This document shows, piece by piece, positions 1-12,167 of a stretch of DNA of 64,000 nucleotides; the stretch's first letter is position 1; each line of letters starts with the position of its first letter. The notes beneath the pieces were generated by a model. That model saw nothing but the letters and a program-made list of their open reading frames with translations. It was not told where the DNA came from and did not search any database. The position numbers and the translations under genes are program-made. Source of the stretch: Tetrastigma voinierianum (taxonomy: Eukaryota > Streptophyta > Magnoliopsida > Vitales > Vitaceae); the NCBI GenBank assembly GCA_016808115.1, contig JAEQBH010009418.1, positions 1-64,000 on the forward strand, in the 5' to 3' direction.

Positions 1-1184
1 AAAATGAATAGATGTATAAATAAATATAAATAAAATAGTATAAATATGCAAATCCATAACCTTTTTTAAAAAGAAATAACCTAATTTAAATAAAAATTAG
101 TTTATTGATATAAAAATTTATTCAAACTTTTATTATTATTTTACTTCTTTTTTAAAATTTTCTCTTTTAATCATATCTTATTCATGAGTATCAATTAAGT
201 ATTACTTTAATTAGTTTAAATATACTAAGCAACTAACTATAATTATTTTAAATAATTGGTTAATGTATTACACAGTTAATTAAAATACTATCTATTTTAA
301 AAGCTAATTATCATTTCTTAACATGTATATTTTTGTTTTTATTTTTCAAATTTGTACTCTAATACATATTTTTCCCAAGTCAAACTAGATAATATCAATT
401 ATTGATACTAGACCAAATGGTAAAAATGTAGAAAAGGAGTTCAGAAGAATCAAACTCAACTTCTTGCGAAAAAAATATGATATTATAACATGGCATACCG
501 TATAAAAAAAAAATCATGAACATCAAAGCCCTACGGACAACTATAAGAATGTTTGATCATGGAAAGGGGATGAGTTTTAGAAAGAATTCTGAAGAAAATG
601 TGTTTTATTTTACGGTAAAAATACACGATTCTAGGGGCTCTGTTCAAATATTTGGTGGAAACATGTTTTTCAAAAATTTCATGATTGAGTTGTGAAAGAA
701 ACCATATGTTTTATTTTTAAGGTATCCTATAAATTTAATCCCAAAGTTAATAAAGTCATGCTTTAATCTTGTAGTGGGGTCCACCTTGAGAATAAATAGC
801 AGTCGGTCTTCCTATGGTTTATTCGGTAATTATTTTAGATGAGAATTTATTCTATCTTTTTTTAAATTAATATTTTAAAATACATAACTCTACTACTATA
901 TAGAATAAAATAAAATAAAGCATAATTAAGAAATATTTAGGTTTTTCTAGCGGGCTTTAATATAATAGTTTCAAAAATCTCTTCTCAAAACATTTTGGCA
1001 AATAGTCTCTTAAACATAAAAAGAAGAATAATATCTGTTAAATGCTTGATTTAACTAAAAAAAATTACACTTTTAATGATCTATATTGGAATGTATCAAT
1101 TAATTTATTTATCTTTTAAGATTCATTTAAACCAAAGCCAATCGAATTCTAACACTTATATATTCAATCAAACCTTACCATATA

Positions 1185-1242
<58 letters not shown>

Positions 1243-1265
1243 TATATACTATACTATATATATAT
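1..1265. repeat. R1 repeat copy A, left part
   Basis: AT-rich non-coding sequence. Bases 1-180 match 42818-43009, about 200-750 match 47408-47980, and about 757-1013 match 21880-22170, 36665-36960 and 59461-59730. Bases 1076-1180 match 33761-33850, where the repeat continues without the insertion seen here. No coding frame is recognised; the reading frame at its right end only translates a TA array. It is cut by the window start. It may be a non-autonomous retroelement or an unclassified dispersed repeat. Confidence 0.7.
1189..1265. repeat. (TA)n microsatellite
   Basis: A TA dinucleotide run of about 75 bp with small interruptions. It marks the left junction between R1 and the nested LTR cluster. 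A shorter TA run marks the right junction at 14531-14562. The equivalent point in the uninterrupted R1 copy (about 33850) has no TA run, so the arrays belong to the insertion or grew after it. Confidence 0.9.
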
Positions 1266-2607
1266 GATTTCGATTAAAAATCAGGAATTAGTCTGCAGAT
1301 CTCCAGATGACAGCAGTTATACCGTTGGAATAGTCTCGTAAATCTATTGCATTAAATTTAAGTAAAATTCCAAACAGTCGGAGTTGGCCTTGTTGTTTTG
1401 GCATGCATTTCGGATCGCAAAATGATTTTGATGCGGCGAAAGTCACATATAACAAGTACTCTTGTCCCGCCGTGGTATGATACGAAATGATGAAAATGGG
1501 CAATGAGAGATAGTGCGGAATATCAAATCACAGGAAATGAAGGGACTTAATGGGCGTTTGAGATTATTTAAGTCACTAAGGACAAAGAAACATAGTAGGC
1601 TTGTCTTCAAAAAAGCAAAGGAGAGAAAAACGTGAGAGGGAGGAGGGAGAGGCACAAGGAAGGCTTGGATCTCGTTTTTAGAGGAAGTGTCTTCACTTCT
1701 CTACAGGGTTCTTTTTCTTGCGATCAGGCCGTTGGTGATGGGGTTTAGAGGCAAGGCGCTCTGTCGGGGCTATCGTGGGTCCCGATTTGTGGGTTTTTGA
1801 CAGCTCCGAGAGGTAGGGTTTCCCTACTTGGGTTTATTCTTTGTTTAAGAACTATGTTGATCTTCAGTTGGTTGAGCGTGAGGGCCGTTTGATGGGATCC
1901 CAAACGGGACCAAATTGTTTGGATTTATGGAACCAGTTTGTTGGTGTGCCGCGAGATTTGTTTGGGTGTCTAATGGTGTGATTCATGCCGTGGACCGTGT
2001 TGTATTTGTGTGAGGCTGGATCGGCGAGAAACGCGAGACTCGCTAAGTGAATGGTGTGTGTGTTTGATAGGAGTAAGCGAGGGTTCTTGTTTGCAAGGCT
2101 TGTGACTTCACAAAATCAAATTTTGTGAAATATGTGTTTGGTCGAAGCAGTCAAATCGAATTACTTGTGTTTGATCGATAGCCCGTAGGCTAAACAGTGA
2201 TGAAATGTGAAATTCGCAACTTATGATTGTGTGATTTAATTTTTATGTGAATATATTCGCTGTTTTATATATTTGCATGTGAATTAGAAGCTGTATTAAA
2301 TTGGCACGCATTCATATGGAACACCATAGGAGCTGGCAGGAGTGAGTGCATGAGATGAATGCAGAAAGCGGTTTCGGAGGAGTTGTCTAAAATGTCTTGA
2401 GTATCGGAGGTGATAGTCAAAATGTAAATCGTCGGACGGCCCAATTGATATTCTGTCTGGGAGGGTAGATCCACAAACAAATATACTATCAATCGTCGGA
2501 CGGCCCAGATTAGTGCTCGCATCATGGAGAGGTTGTCCACAAACAAATAAAATAATAATTCTCATACGAGGCTTAGGCGAGTGTAGAGAAGTCGATGGAC
2601 TCGGGAT
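1266..2607 (+). mobile_element. Outer Gypsy solo LTR, 5' piece
   Basis: Matches the LTRs at 9789-11831 and 12168-14326: the TCTAGATCTC region, the AAGTCACATATAAC block, the purine-rich GAGAGGGAGG tract, and the dyad repeats at 2390-2545. It stops at 2607, where a new LTR begins, and resumes at 11832. The first ~60 bp of the normal LTR (TGTAAGACCCGAGAAATTCC) is missing next to the TA array. Together with 11832-12167 and 14327-14532 it forms one solo LTR of about 1.9 kb. Confidence 0.75.
2390..2545 (+). repeat. LTR dyad repeat array (outer LTR)
   Basis: Tandem units of about 60-75 bp, each with a CGTCGGACGG core next to a GATAT half-site and followed by TTGTCCACAAACAAATA. It is the LTR-internal array described for 10985-11215, here with about two recognisable units. 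Confidence 0.6.
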
Positions 2608-4640
2608 CTATAAGACAGAAATTCCAAATTACACAGAAAAAGACTGCAATCGTCATTGTTCAAAAAATTGTCTTGTTTCTAAAATCCGTAATTTATTCTC
2701 TAGATCTCGGATGTGGCAGTTCACAGTTGAATAAATCTTGAAATCTAGTTGTACGTAAGAATTTCGTAATATTCGAGGGCGGTCGGGTCGGCCGCGTTTT
2801 TCGAGGGCATGTGTTTTGGGTCTTGAAGTGACAATTTCGATATGACAGTCACATATAACAATGCTCATATACTTATGTAGTCAGTGATGGTAGAGAAAAT
2901 GAATTAGGCCGTTGACCCGAGATAGTCTACTGAGATATTGGCCCCGGAGAAAGAGGTAATAAATCAGTTTAGGTGATTAAGTAGAATAAAGTGGAATTGT
3001 GAGCGATTGTATTATTTATTTTAATCAAAAGGGCAAAAGCAGCGTGGAGGTTCTTGATCAGACTCGTTTTGAGTTTTAGAGAGAGAGGAGAGGAACTTCT
3101 ATAAAGCTCTGCGGGCGATCATGGTGGTGTCAGGCAGAAGGAGAAGCTCTCTGCGGAGAGAGACTCACGCGTGGACACGGTTGTGAGTTTTTGACAGCTC
3201 AGGAGGTAGGGGTTTCTCCCTACTTGGGTTTTATTCCCATTTAAGTGTTTCATGTTTGCGATTTTGGCAGAAACGAAGTCGTTTGATGGTCTGACTTGGG
3301 TAAAATTATTACGAAGAAAAAGTGAGCGACCATTGACGCCCTGCATATTGGGTGATTTAATTCTTCATCCAAGTGTTAATCTTGTGTTGATTGGATTGAG
3401 GCCGAAAATGGTCGTGAAGCCCGGGTTCACAAAGTGAACCTTTGTGAACCGATGAATTGTGATTTTAAGAGATAATGCAGAAGTTTCTTTATTTGAATAA
3501 ATATTCTAAACTATTTTCAAAGGTGTTAATGTGTTTGGTCGAGCAATTCATTAATTCACTGTGTTGATCATTAGCTCAAGTGATAATTTGATGTGATAAA
3601 ATGTATAATTACATATCGATTATGAGTTTGAATTATAAAATATATTATATATATATATTTATGTAGATTAAATGTGTGGGCGGCATACCTTGCATTCATG
3701 TCTGTATGGAACACCTAGGACTATAGGAGTGAGTGCATGAGATGAATCTAGAGAGAAAATGGTTCGGAAGGTTCAATACAAAAAAATGATGAACATGAAG
3801 GGGTGATCCACCGGTGATCTAAAAATATCGAATGCAGTCAGGGCGTCCCGATTGATATTCTTCGGAGAGATGATCAAACGAAGAAATAATATATCAGTGT
3901 CGAGGCGGCTGAGTTCTGATCTATACACATGAGTTGATACAGCAAACAAACAATATATCAATCGTGGGCGGCCCAGTTGTTCTCTGTACTAATCGGATGG
4001 TTGTCCTGAGCTAACAGAAATATTCTCATGGTCGAGGCTTAGGCGAAAGGTGTGAGAGAATCAATTGAGGACTGGATCTGGAGTTAGTGTATAGACATTC
4101 AGTAGGATCATGCATTTGCTTGAAAGTGTGTTTAGTTTGGAACATTCTTGGCACGCACTTAGGTGGTGAAGTGGCAGCAGGCGATTCCCTCATATGGTGT
4201 TAGCTCTTCCGTCGTGGGACCTTTTTGATGGGGAGCGATCATGAGGAGGGCGGCTAGTCCTAGGGTTTGAGGATTTAGAAGAAAAGTGGATTAATGGCTT
4301 TGGATTTGTGGTGCCTCCATTAATTAAATGTTAAAATTTTATTATGTGTTGTATAAAGGAAAATTGAGATTACCTCTCTTTATATAGCTATTGGATACCT
4401 AGTTGGACTCCTGGGTGGTATGTATGTTGATTACATTTATGGGCCCGAAATAAGTAAGTAGCTGGATATCTGTTATATATTGAATTTGTGCAGACGAGGT
4501 AAATCGAGTTTCTGATATTGTGTTTGGGTGAAACTCCCGATACAAAGATGCCGGAATTTTCGTAAAATGTGGTGCCGAGCATTCACGAGTATTTCAGCGG
4601 GTTGTGGAGTAGTCAAAGGGACCCAGGTTTGGGCGTCACG
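2608..4640 (+). repeat. 5' LTR of plus-strand Gypsy element
   Basis: Starts TATAAGACAGAAATTCC, a worn form of TGTAAGACCCGAGAAATTCC, and ends TTTGGGCGTCAC like the 3' LTR. Collinear with 9789-11831 throughout, including TCTAGATCTCGGATG near 2700, the GAGAGAGAGG tract near 3080, the dyad array near 3820-3975 and the ATTCACGAGTATTTCAGCG block near 4580. Many 1-5 nt indels separate the two LTRs. Confidence 0.75.
3820..3975 (+). repeat. LTR dyad repeat array (5' LTR)
   Basis: Two to three worn units with GATTGATATTC, AATATATCA and GGGCGGCCCAG, matching the better copy at 10985-11215 in the 3' LTR of the same element. Confidence 0.5.
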
Positions 4641-4655
4641 ACAGTACGAAGCACC

Positions 4656-4662
4656 TTGGTAT
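4656..4662 (+). other. Primer-binding-site remnant
   Basis: TTGGTAT lies about 15 bp after the 5' LTR end and is followed by GAATACCTAGGAGC. The minus-strand element has the fuller TTGGTATCGTAGC at the same place, also followed by GAATACCTAGGAGC. Plant retrotransposons primed by initiator tRNA-Met use TGGTATCAGAGC, so this looks like a partly deleted version. Confidence 0.4.
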
Positions 4663-6250
4663 ATGAATACCTAGGAGCCGGGTTGGTGTCCATCGGCTGG
4701 TGGTTTGATGTGAGAGTATGTTATGAAACCCTGGGGTGTGAGGATTTGGGCTTAGGCCGTGGTGAGTAGGAACATCACCACTTGGGTGGTTTTGATGTTC
4801 GGTTTGATCAGTTACACAAATCGCCAGATGCTTTGGACACCAGCATGTGGTGATGTGTTTGTGTGAATTGATGAAATGTTAATGAATCATGTAACATGAA
4901 AGGTGTATAACATGTGATTGTTATGTGTTGTGAGTGATGTTATTATTATTTTAGTAGTTAGCACATTGATGTGTGAAAAATAGCTTAGTTTGCCAGGTAA
5001 AGCTGAAAAGCAAAAAAATTAAATAAATAGTTTTGAACTTGTTTAGTGATACGAAAAAAAATTTAGATAAAGAAAATAATTTTCTAGAGTTTATAGTGAG
5101 GAAACTAAAGAAAATGAAAAATAAATTTTATGAAATTATTGGTGTCACGGATGAAAAAAAAAGAAAAAGGATGGATGTCATAATTTTAGGCATTTCAGTT
5201 CTCTTTGGAAATGAATGAAAATTTGATCTTGATGAAATAATGGGCTCTGCCAATCATATTAAATAAGTTTATGTTACAAGGGTTTGAAGAATAATATTGT
5301 GACTTAAAAATCTTTAGTTTGAAAATTTGAAAGGTTCAAATGAGAATATAGTATTAAGACACAAAATAAATATACAATAAAAGCGGTAGCCTTATAAATT
5401 TGGAAAAAAATTATCAATTACAGAAATACAATTGTTATTCTTGACATAGGGTCTGAGTTGGCAAGGATTATATCCATGATACAACTGGTATAAATGAGGA
5501 GGCTTGAGTAATTTGAAAGGATATTTGAAATTATATCTGAGAAGTGGCATTGAGTTTGTCTTGAAATACAATAAAGATTATGTGTGGCGGGGAAGCGAAG
5601 CGGCTGGCCAGGCGTAATAACACGGCGACTCTTGATAGCCGCCGCGAGGCATGCGGCGACGCAGTAAATAGCGCTAGCGACCGCGAAAGCCGCCATGACG
5701 TAAGACTGGCGAGCGCCGCCGACTGTGACGCTCGGTAGTATCGCGGCGACTCGGTAACCGCCGCCCGAGCATCGGCGACTGGCGAGACGCCGTGACGCCA
5801 GCGAGCGTCGAGCGCCGCGGGCATCGGCGACTGGCCGACATAGCGGCCTTCGCGGGCGCCGTGACGCCAAAGCGGCGCTCGGCGGCTGGCGGGCATATAG
5901 TAAGGCTCGGTGTATTGTGGCGCCATAAAGCACGAGAAACGCCGTGACACCAGTTATGTGTGGCATATAGAGAAGGTTGGCGAATAAAGTGACTCATTTG
6001 TAGTGTAACCTCTCGGCTTTGGCAACCTTAACTATAAATGTTGGTTTTGAGGTGCCACACAATTGCCAGCTGCCAATTTTGGACTAAATCGCATTCTGAG
6101 TCACTAAATGACTACTGTTATTCACAATTTTGAAAAAAAATTTAAATTAGTAAGTAAATAAAGATAAATCCCGTAAGACCAATTTTTGAAAATAAAATTT
6201 TCAAAGAAAATGAAATTTTATTGATAAAAAATATTTTAAATGCATAATTG
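4663..6250 (+). other. Gypsy element leader region
   Basis: Non-coding internal sequence between the primer-binding site and the first coding remnants. It is AT-rich around 4980-5560, with a sharply GC-rich stretch at 5585-5960 (separate entry). No gag motif is recognisable. The minus-strand element has a leader of similar length (53482-55451) with different content, so this region evolves fast in the family. Confidence 0.5.
5585..5960 (+). repeat. GC-rich degenerate short-repeat patch
   Basis: About 375 bp of very GC-rich DNA in an AT-rich leader. Short motifs recur irregularly: GCCGTGACGCC, CATCGGCGACTGGC, GCGAGCG and CGGCGACTCGGTA. Long minus-strand reading frames here are compositional by-products rich in Arg, Ala and Ser, with no recognisable domain. 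Confidence 0.7.
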
Positions 6251-9200
6251 ATTGCCTTGCATTCTGTAAATGCAAAGGACTATTACCCTCTCCTGCACTT
6301 GATTTATGTGTAACTCTGAAGAGTGTCTCGAGGCGAGTGTTCTGTGGAATCACGAATTGAAGTGAAACGCCTGTTGAAGCTGTGGTAGTGGCTAGACGAG
6401 GGACGAGGGCGGGCGTAAAAGGACGTCCACGGGGCGCTGAGTGAGCACCGATCATTGGTGGCGGACTGTGCGAGGCTGCCAGGTATTACTGGCGAGCACG
6501 CTATAAAATGCGGGTGCATTATCGCGGTAAGCGGGAAGATCACAACCTCAGAGAGATTCGGCGCCATCCATCCTCGACATTCGGGAGGTCGGTGGTGGCG
6601 GGCGTTGCGTTTATCTGAATCAAGAAGGTGTTGAGAGATATAGAATTACCTCGGCGGCTTCGGATTGACTAGCGGCGTTCGGTTAGAGAGTGAGGCCCCG
6701 AATAGGGTGGAAATGGGCAAGGACCTCTACCAAGAGACCCATGAGACCTGTGTGAGTTCTCACTAGGGATTAGGCGAATAGGGATGATATGTGAAGTTGA
6801 GTTAAGTCTCTGGGACTCTGCTCACAGTGGACTGAGGATCATGGACATTTCGAGTTGGATGTCATCTGGGGTGGATTAAGTGTGTTCTGGGGTCGTTGTT
6901 GTGATTGTGAGCGTAGGAGGGTTCTGGCCTACACCACAGGAGCGTACTCGTGTGATACAGGGAGGATGACATGACGTTTGCCCTAGATAGTATCTTAATT
7001 CAGTGGAATGATTAAGCGGGTTGGTAGCAAGCCTTACCACTGAAGGACGGAGAGACCCGGACTTGGATCTACCTCGAGTAGTGTGCGATGTATTGGATGT
7101 TTTCCCGAATTACCTTCACTTTGTTGCCTCATGAGAGGGTAGTAGACTTGTTGTGGTTACCGCCACGAGCCCACTTCACGCATCTCTAAGACTCACGCGC
7201 GGGATGACCTGAGTTGGAGTTACGGGAACTGAGTCCGATTCTGAGGAGCTATTGGACAAGGGGTTTATCAGACCGAGCACTTCACCATGGGGCGCTCCGG
7301 TTCTATTTGCGAAGAAGAAGGACAAGACCCTTCGGTATGCATTGAATTAAACAGTTAAAGCCCAGGATTCGATCAGAATCGATACCCATTCTGCAGGATT
7401 GACGATTTGTTTGATCGGTTGAGAGGAGCGACGGTCTGCTTCAAGATAGACGCCGCCTTTAGTTTCGCCCGTGTTTAAATTAGGATCGGATATCCTAAGG
7501 CGGTTCACGGCTGCGTTATGGGCACTTTGAGTTTCGGTGATGCCTCGGATTGGCGAATGCGCCGGCGGCATTCATCGGATCATGCATAGGATATTCGACC
7601 CTATTTAGATCGGTTTGTCGTGGTTTCGATGGATGACATCTTGATCTACTCGATTCTGGTGAGAACATAGGTATCGCGAGGATCGTTCTGATTGAGAGAC
7701 CATCGGCTATACTCCAAGTTCGATAAGTGCGGTTCGGCTTCTTGAGGTGAGATTCCAGGACACGTGGTGTCGGCGTTAGAGTGTCGATCGACCCGGAAGG
7801 TCGGCGGTGATGAGTTAGGAAGGTCGAAGTTAGTCTTGGGGAATCGTAATTTCTTGGGATTGGCTGGAGTATTCTGGGAGATTCATTGAGATTTCTCTAG
7901 GATGACACCTATGACCTAGGTTGACCGGAAGGAGGAGTCGAGTTTGATTAGGATTGGCCGTCGGAAGTATTCGAGAGTTGAAGGAGACTTGCCGGCTCCC
8001 ATCTGCCCGATAGTCGGACGAGTGGGGTACCACAGTGTATTGTGTGATGCCTCGAGGCGGATTGGGATGTTTTGATGCGTCCGGGGAGGTAGTAGCTTAT
8101 GGTTCGTCGTTGAAGAATCCACTAGGCGAAATTACCCCACACACGACATGGAGACGGCGGCGTAGTCTTCGCCTTGAAGATTTGGCGCCACTGCTTATCT
8201 GAGGAGTTAGGTGTACTAGAGTATAAAGTTTGAAGTATATTTTTCGCGCGACGGACCAAATATCGAAGACAGCGCAGATGGATGGAATTCTAGAGGATTA
8301 TGACTTCACTTTGCAGCTACCATCGGTAAGGCAAATGTAATTAGTTGTCACTGGTGAAATCCACGAGGGCGTTAGCTAGTATAACTTCGGGGAGTGGGCG
8401 ATGCCGAGGCCGTGGGACGGTTTAAGGCTGTTTGAGTAGACTCGAGGTGCCTTAGGGTTTAATTGGCTACAGTCTTTGTTGGCCAGTGGTCGGAGTCCCG
8501 GAGTGGTAGGACGTGAGATAGTGTCCATCGAGGACCAGTCTGATCGGGTGCGGGTGAGGGCTGGACAGTTCACGCGGATGGTAGTCTTGATGGGGACCGG
8601 GTGAGTGGTTCCCAGGTTAATGGGTTGGAGGAGATTCTAAAGGGAGTTTCAACGCTCGATTTGTCTTGCACTCAGGTGGCGCGAAGATGTACGGGATCTT
8701 CGTCCTCCCGGTACTGTGGAGTGGGATGAAGAGACCGCGTGGGGATTTTAATTCGGCGATTTCTCATATCGGCGAGTTGAAATTTGCGAGCACGAGCTGC
8801 GGGGGCTGCGCCCGGTATTGTCGGTGGGCTGTGGAAGTGGGAACGCGTCCGCGATGGACTACGCGGCCCAGCACGCCGCAGGAAGTAGCGAGAAGCATGT
8901 GGCGTGTGGGTGGTGGTGGGCGGGCTCGCGTGGCATTTTTCTGGCCGTGCGGATGACAGCCATGCGGAGAGATGCAGGAGTTTGTATATTCGAGAACAGT
9001 AGGCTAAGCGGGTACGATATCCATAGTATGAGGGCAAGGGACCCGAGGTTCTGACACACTTTTGGAAGAGTTTCAGGCTATGGGCTTCTGGTGTGATGAG
9101 TACAGCGTTCCACCCTTGGGCGGATGGTTGATCGGGGGACTATCTGGATATTAGAGGGGACGTGCTACGAGGCATGCGATCTGGATCATAAGGGCGGTGG

Positions 9201-9700
9201 GAGGGCATTTGCCCGTGGTGGAGTTAGCCTGCTGGCAGGTTGCCGGAGCGGTATACGGATGGTGTTTGGAGAGTTGGTGCGGGTTCGCTGGCGGTAGGAA
9301 GTTTATCGCCAGGAGTTCATTCTGGACACTCGAGATCTTAGAGAGAGGGTAGGCACGGCGTTAACGTGCCGGGTTAGCATTACACGCCCGGCGCCTGGTG
9401 TCCGCGAGGTGTTTCATGTCTCGTGCTTTCAGAAAATATACTCACGGATCCGGCTCATGTAGTGGATTGGGGATGCGGTTGAGGTTGACATTGATGGGAC
9501 GCCCGGGGAGGGACCGTGTGCGGTGTTGATAGCCGTGATCGGGTTTGGCGGCGCAGGACCGTGAGGCTAGTGAGAAGTCTACTATGGGGCACTATGGGTG
9601 GGAGGTCACGTGGGAGCGCGATGACACGATCACGGGCCACTATTCCTTCTTATTTGAGGATGAAGGTACGTGGTTTAGTAGTTTTAAGATTTAAATATTT
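6250..9700 (+). pseudogene. Gypsy gag-pol remnant (RT, RNase H, integrase, chromodomain-like tail)
   Basis: Broken polyprotein coding region. Spread over all three plus-strand frames are a DVFPE-type segment before RT (about 7088), ELLDKGF-RPSTSPWGAPVLF with KKKDKTLR (about 7245-7340), RIDDLFDRLRGAT (7395-7425), the RT active-site block VSMDDILIYS (about 7627-7657) and a KFDKCG block (about 7718). RNase H pieces include ASR near 8050, NYPTHD near 8140 and the SRD/RWMEFLEDYDF-like block near 8250-8310. Integrase pieces are HSGGAKMY followed by WSGMKR (8670-8732), RDPRF (about 9040), FWKSFQ and TAFHP (9060-9115). The tail has VFHVSCF (about 9410), then TGHYSFLFEDEG (9631-9665), as in chromovirus C-termini. 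The gag part (6250-6700) is too worn to place. There are at least a dozen frame breaks. Confidence 0.8.
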
Positions 9701-9770
9701 GTTTACATGCATGGTAGAATGCACGTTATACGCATGTGATTGATTGTAATTATCCGAGTGCAGGCTGAAA

Positions 9771-9788
9771 TTCCTTTAAGGAGGAGAA
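9771..9788 (+). other. Polypurine tract
   Basis: TTCCTTTAAGGAGGAGAA lies directly before the 3' LTR start TGTAAGAC. The minus-strand element has the near-identical CCTTTTAAGGAGGGGAGAA at its own 3' LTR. This is the plus-strand priming site of LTR retrotransposons. Confidence 0.8.
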
Positions 9789-11831
9789 TGTAAGACTAGA
9801 AATTCAAATTTTGGAAAGAGCTGTCGTAATTCGTTAAAAAAATTATTTATTTCAAAAAATCCGTAATTTATTATCTAGATCTCGGATGGCAAGGGATTCA
9901 TAGTTGGAATGGTCTCGAAAAATCTAGTTAGCTATGCGCGAAATTGTATCGCCGGGAGCGATCGGGTCGGCACATTTTGAGGCGCCGTGTTTGGTCTTAG
10001 TAAAAGCGATTTTCGATGCAGCGAAAGTCACCGTAGCAGTATATGCCTGCGTGGTTTGAGTGAATAAATGATGGAAATGGGCCAGAGAGATAGTGCGAAT
10101 GTCAGCGGAGAAAGAAGGTAATACGTCAATTTAATTGATTAAATGAGAATAAATGGAATTGTGAGCGGTGCTTTCTTCTTCATTTAATCAAAGGGCCAGC
10201 GAAAAACGCGTGGGGAGAGAGTTCTTTTTCTGGTAAGGCTGCGTTTGAGAGAGTTTTAGAGAGAGAGGCTTCTCTCTAAATCTAGTAGAGTGGTCAGTGA
10301 TCTTCGGGACAGAAGGAGAAGCACTCACGCGGAGAGGGCTACGCATGGACACGGTTGTGAGTTTTGATAGGCCTCAGAGAGGGTAGGGGTTTCTCCTACT
10401 TGAAGTTTCTCCATTTTAAGTGTTTACTAATGTTTAGGTTGAATGAGGCCGTGAATTGTTTTGATCAGTCCACAAAGCTTTGGGACCGGAATTGATAAAA
10501 TTTTGAAAGAAAAAATGGAAGGCGACCAGTGACTGCCTGCTTGTGTTGGGTGATTTAATTCTTCATCCAAGTGTTAAATCACTTGTGTTGATTGGTTTGA
10601 GGCCGGAAATGGGCGGAGTGAAACCACGGAGTTCTAAGTGAATGATGAATTGTGATTTTAGGAATAGTAACCGAGGTTTCACTGATATTCAGATAGTCTA
10701 TTCCTAAAAATATTTTCGAGAATTAATGTGTTTGGTCGAGCAATTCAAGTAAATTATAATGTTGATCATTAATACAAAGTAAGACTAATTTTGATGTGAT
10801 AAAATGTATAATTACATACCATGATTGTGTGATTTAGGTGTGCGAGTATGTTCATGCTATATATATTGCATGTATTGATTAAAAGCGTATTGGGCCTGGC
10901 ACACATGCATTCATATCTGCTGAACTTCAGGACTATAGGGTGAGTGCATGAGATGGGTCTAGAGAGAAAATGGTCCGGAGGGTTGTCTAAAAATATTAAT
11001 TATCGGAGGTAGTCCAAATTAAAAATATCAATCGTCGGACCCAATTGATATTCGCTGGGAGATGATCCCTGGCGAAATAATATATCAATCGTCGGACGGC
11101 CGATTGATATACACATCGGAGGATTGTCCATAAACAAACAAGTAATATAATAAATCATCAGGTATTAATTGATATATATATACTCATCGAAGGGTTGTCC
11201 ACAAACTAACAAAACAATAAATTCTCATATCATCTGAGGCTTAGCTGAGTGTGTAAGGGTCGATGAGGACTCGGGATCTAGATTGGTCATATGGGCATTC
11301 AAGTAGGATCATACATTTACTTGAACAATATGTTTAATTTGGAGACATTGCACGCACCAGGTGGTGAGTAGCCCACTTGGGCGATTCTCCCTCATGAGCA
11401 TTAGCTCACCCTTTAGTAGGACCCCTTTTTAGTCTGGGGAGCGTGCGAGAAACGGCTAGATCTGAAGGCTGAGGTTGAAAAAAGCGGATTGTGGCTTTGG
11501 ATTTGTGAATGTGCCTTGTATTAGAATATTAAAAATTTTAATATGTGTTGTATAAAGGAAAATTGATTACCTCTTTTAACTATTATGATAGTTGGACTCA
11601 TGATTGGTATGTATATTGAGTCTGTTTATGGGCCCAGTGGCGTATTGGATATATATTTATATATTGAATTTGTTTGGAGACGGTAAATGCGGGTTTATAC
11701 AAGTATTGTATTTGGGTGAGAGCTCCCGTACAAAAGACTTTAAAGTTTCGTGAAAAAAATATAAAGTCACAAGGCATTCACGAGTATTTCAGCGAGGTTG
11801 TGGGTAGTCGAGGACCCGGTTTGGGCGTCAC
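9789..11831 (+). repeat. 3' LTR of plus-strand Gypsy element
   Basis: Begins TGTAAGAC right after the polypurine tract and ends TTTGGGCGTCAC before the GGGAT duplication. Length is about 2.04 kb, equal to the 5' LTR. It contains the TCTAGATCTCGG block (about 9875), a GAGAGAGAGG tract (10258) and the best copy of the dyad array (10985-11215). Confidence 0.8.
10985..11215 (+). repeat. LTR dyad repeat array (3' LTR, best copy)
   Basis: Three to four units of about 60-75 bp. Each has ATATCAAT, a CGTCGGACGG-type core, then ATTGATAT, then a GGAGGxTTGTCC(A)CAAACAAA linker. ATATCAAT and ATTGATAT are reverse complements, so each unit can fold on itself, and the core is itself nearly palindromic. Confidence 0.75.
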
Positions 11832-12167
11832 GGGATGCGAGTTAGTCGTAGACATTCAAGTAGGATCATGCATTTACTTGGATGCGTGTTAATTTTGGAA
11901 CCATTTATGCCATAGGTGGAGAATAGCCCGTGGGCGTTCCACTACGATAGCTCACCCGTAGTGAGGAATTTATTTGGTCTGGGCGCAGGAGCGACTCATC
12001 ATAGGCGCTATGAAAAGCGAGTTGTGGCTTTGATTTTTGTGATGTACTACATATATTAAGTGCATAAATTTTAATATATGTTTATAAAAATAAATTTTGA
12101 ACTCTTAGAACTATTGGATATAAATTTGGTTCATAGTTAAGTAGCTCCTTGTTGTGAGTCTTGTTTA
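11832..12167 (+). mobile_element. Outer Gypsy solo LTR, middle piece
   Basis: Begins with the duplicated GGGAT and continues GTTAGTCGTAGACATTCAAGTAGGATC. This is the sequence that should follow the left piece ending at 2607. It runs to GTCTTGTTTA, where the next LTR starts with TGTAAG. Confidence 0.75.

Larger units (their letters stand above)
2608..11831 (+). mobile_element. Full-length Ty3/Gypsy (Tekay/Del-type) element, degenerate
   Basis: Complete layout on the plus strand: 5' LTR (2608-4640), primer-binding-site remnant (about 4656), long leader, broken gag-pol (about 6250-9700), polypurine tract (9771-9788) and 3' LTR (9789-11831). The 5-bp repeat GGGAT flanks it at 2603-2607 and 11832-11836, as expected for integration into an older LTR, which is split at exactly this point. 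Order PR-RT-RNaseH-IN followed by a chromodomain-like tail, LTRs over 2 kb and the TGTAAGAC start fit Tekay/Del chromoviruses. All frames are broken, so it cannot be autonomous as read. Confidence 0.8.

Noticed and set aside
5418..5997. Long overlapping minus-strand reading frames up to 182 codons
   Set aside because: They lie in the GC-rich short-repeat patch, are rich in Arg/Ala/Ser in all frames, and show no domain; composition explains them.
8666..9059. Plus- and minus-strand frames of 66-121 codons treated as separate genes
   Set aside because: The plus-strand frame begins with the integrase block HSGGAKMY and is part of the Gypsy pol remnant; the minus-strand frames are shadows.
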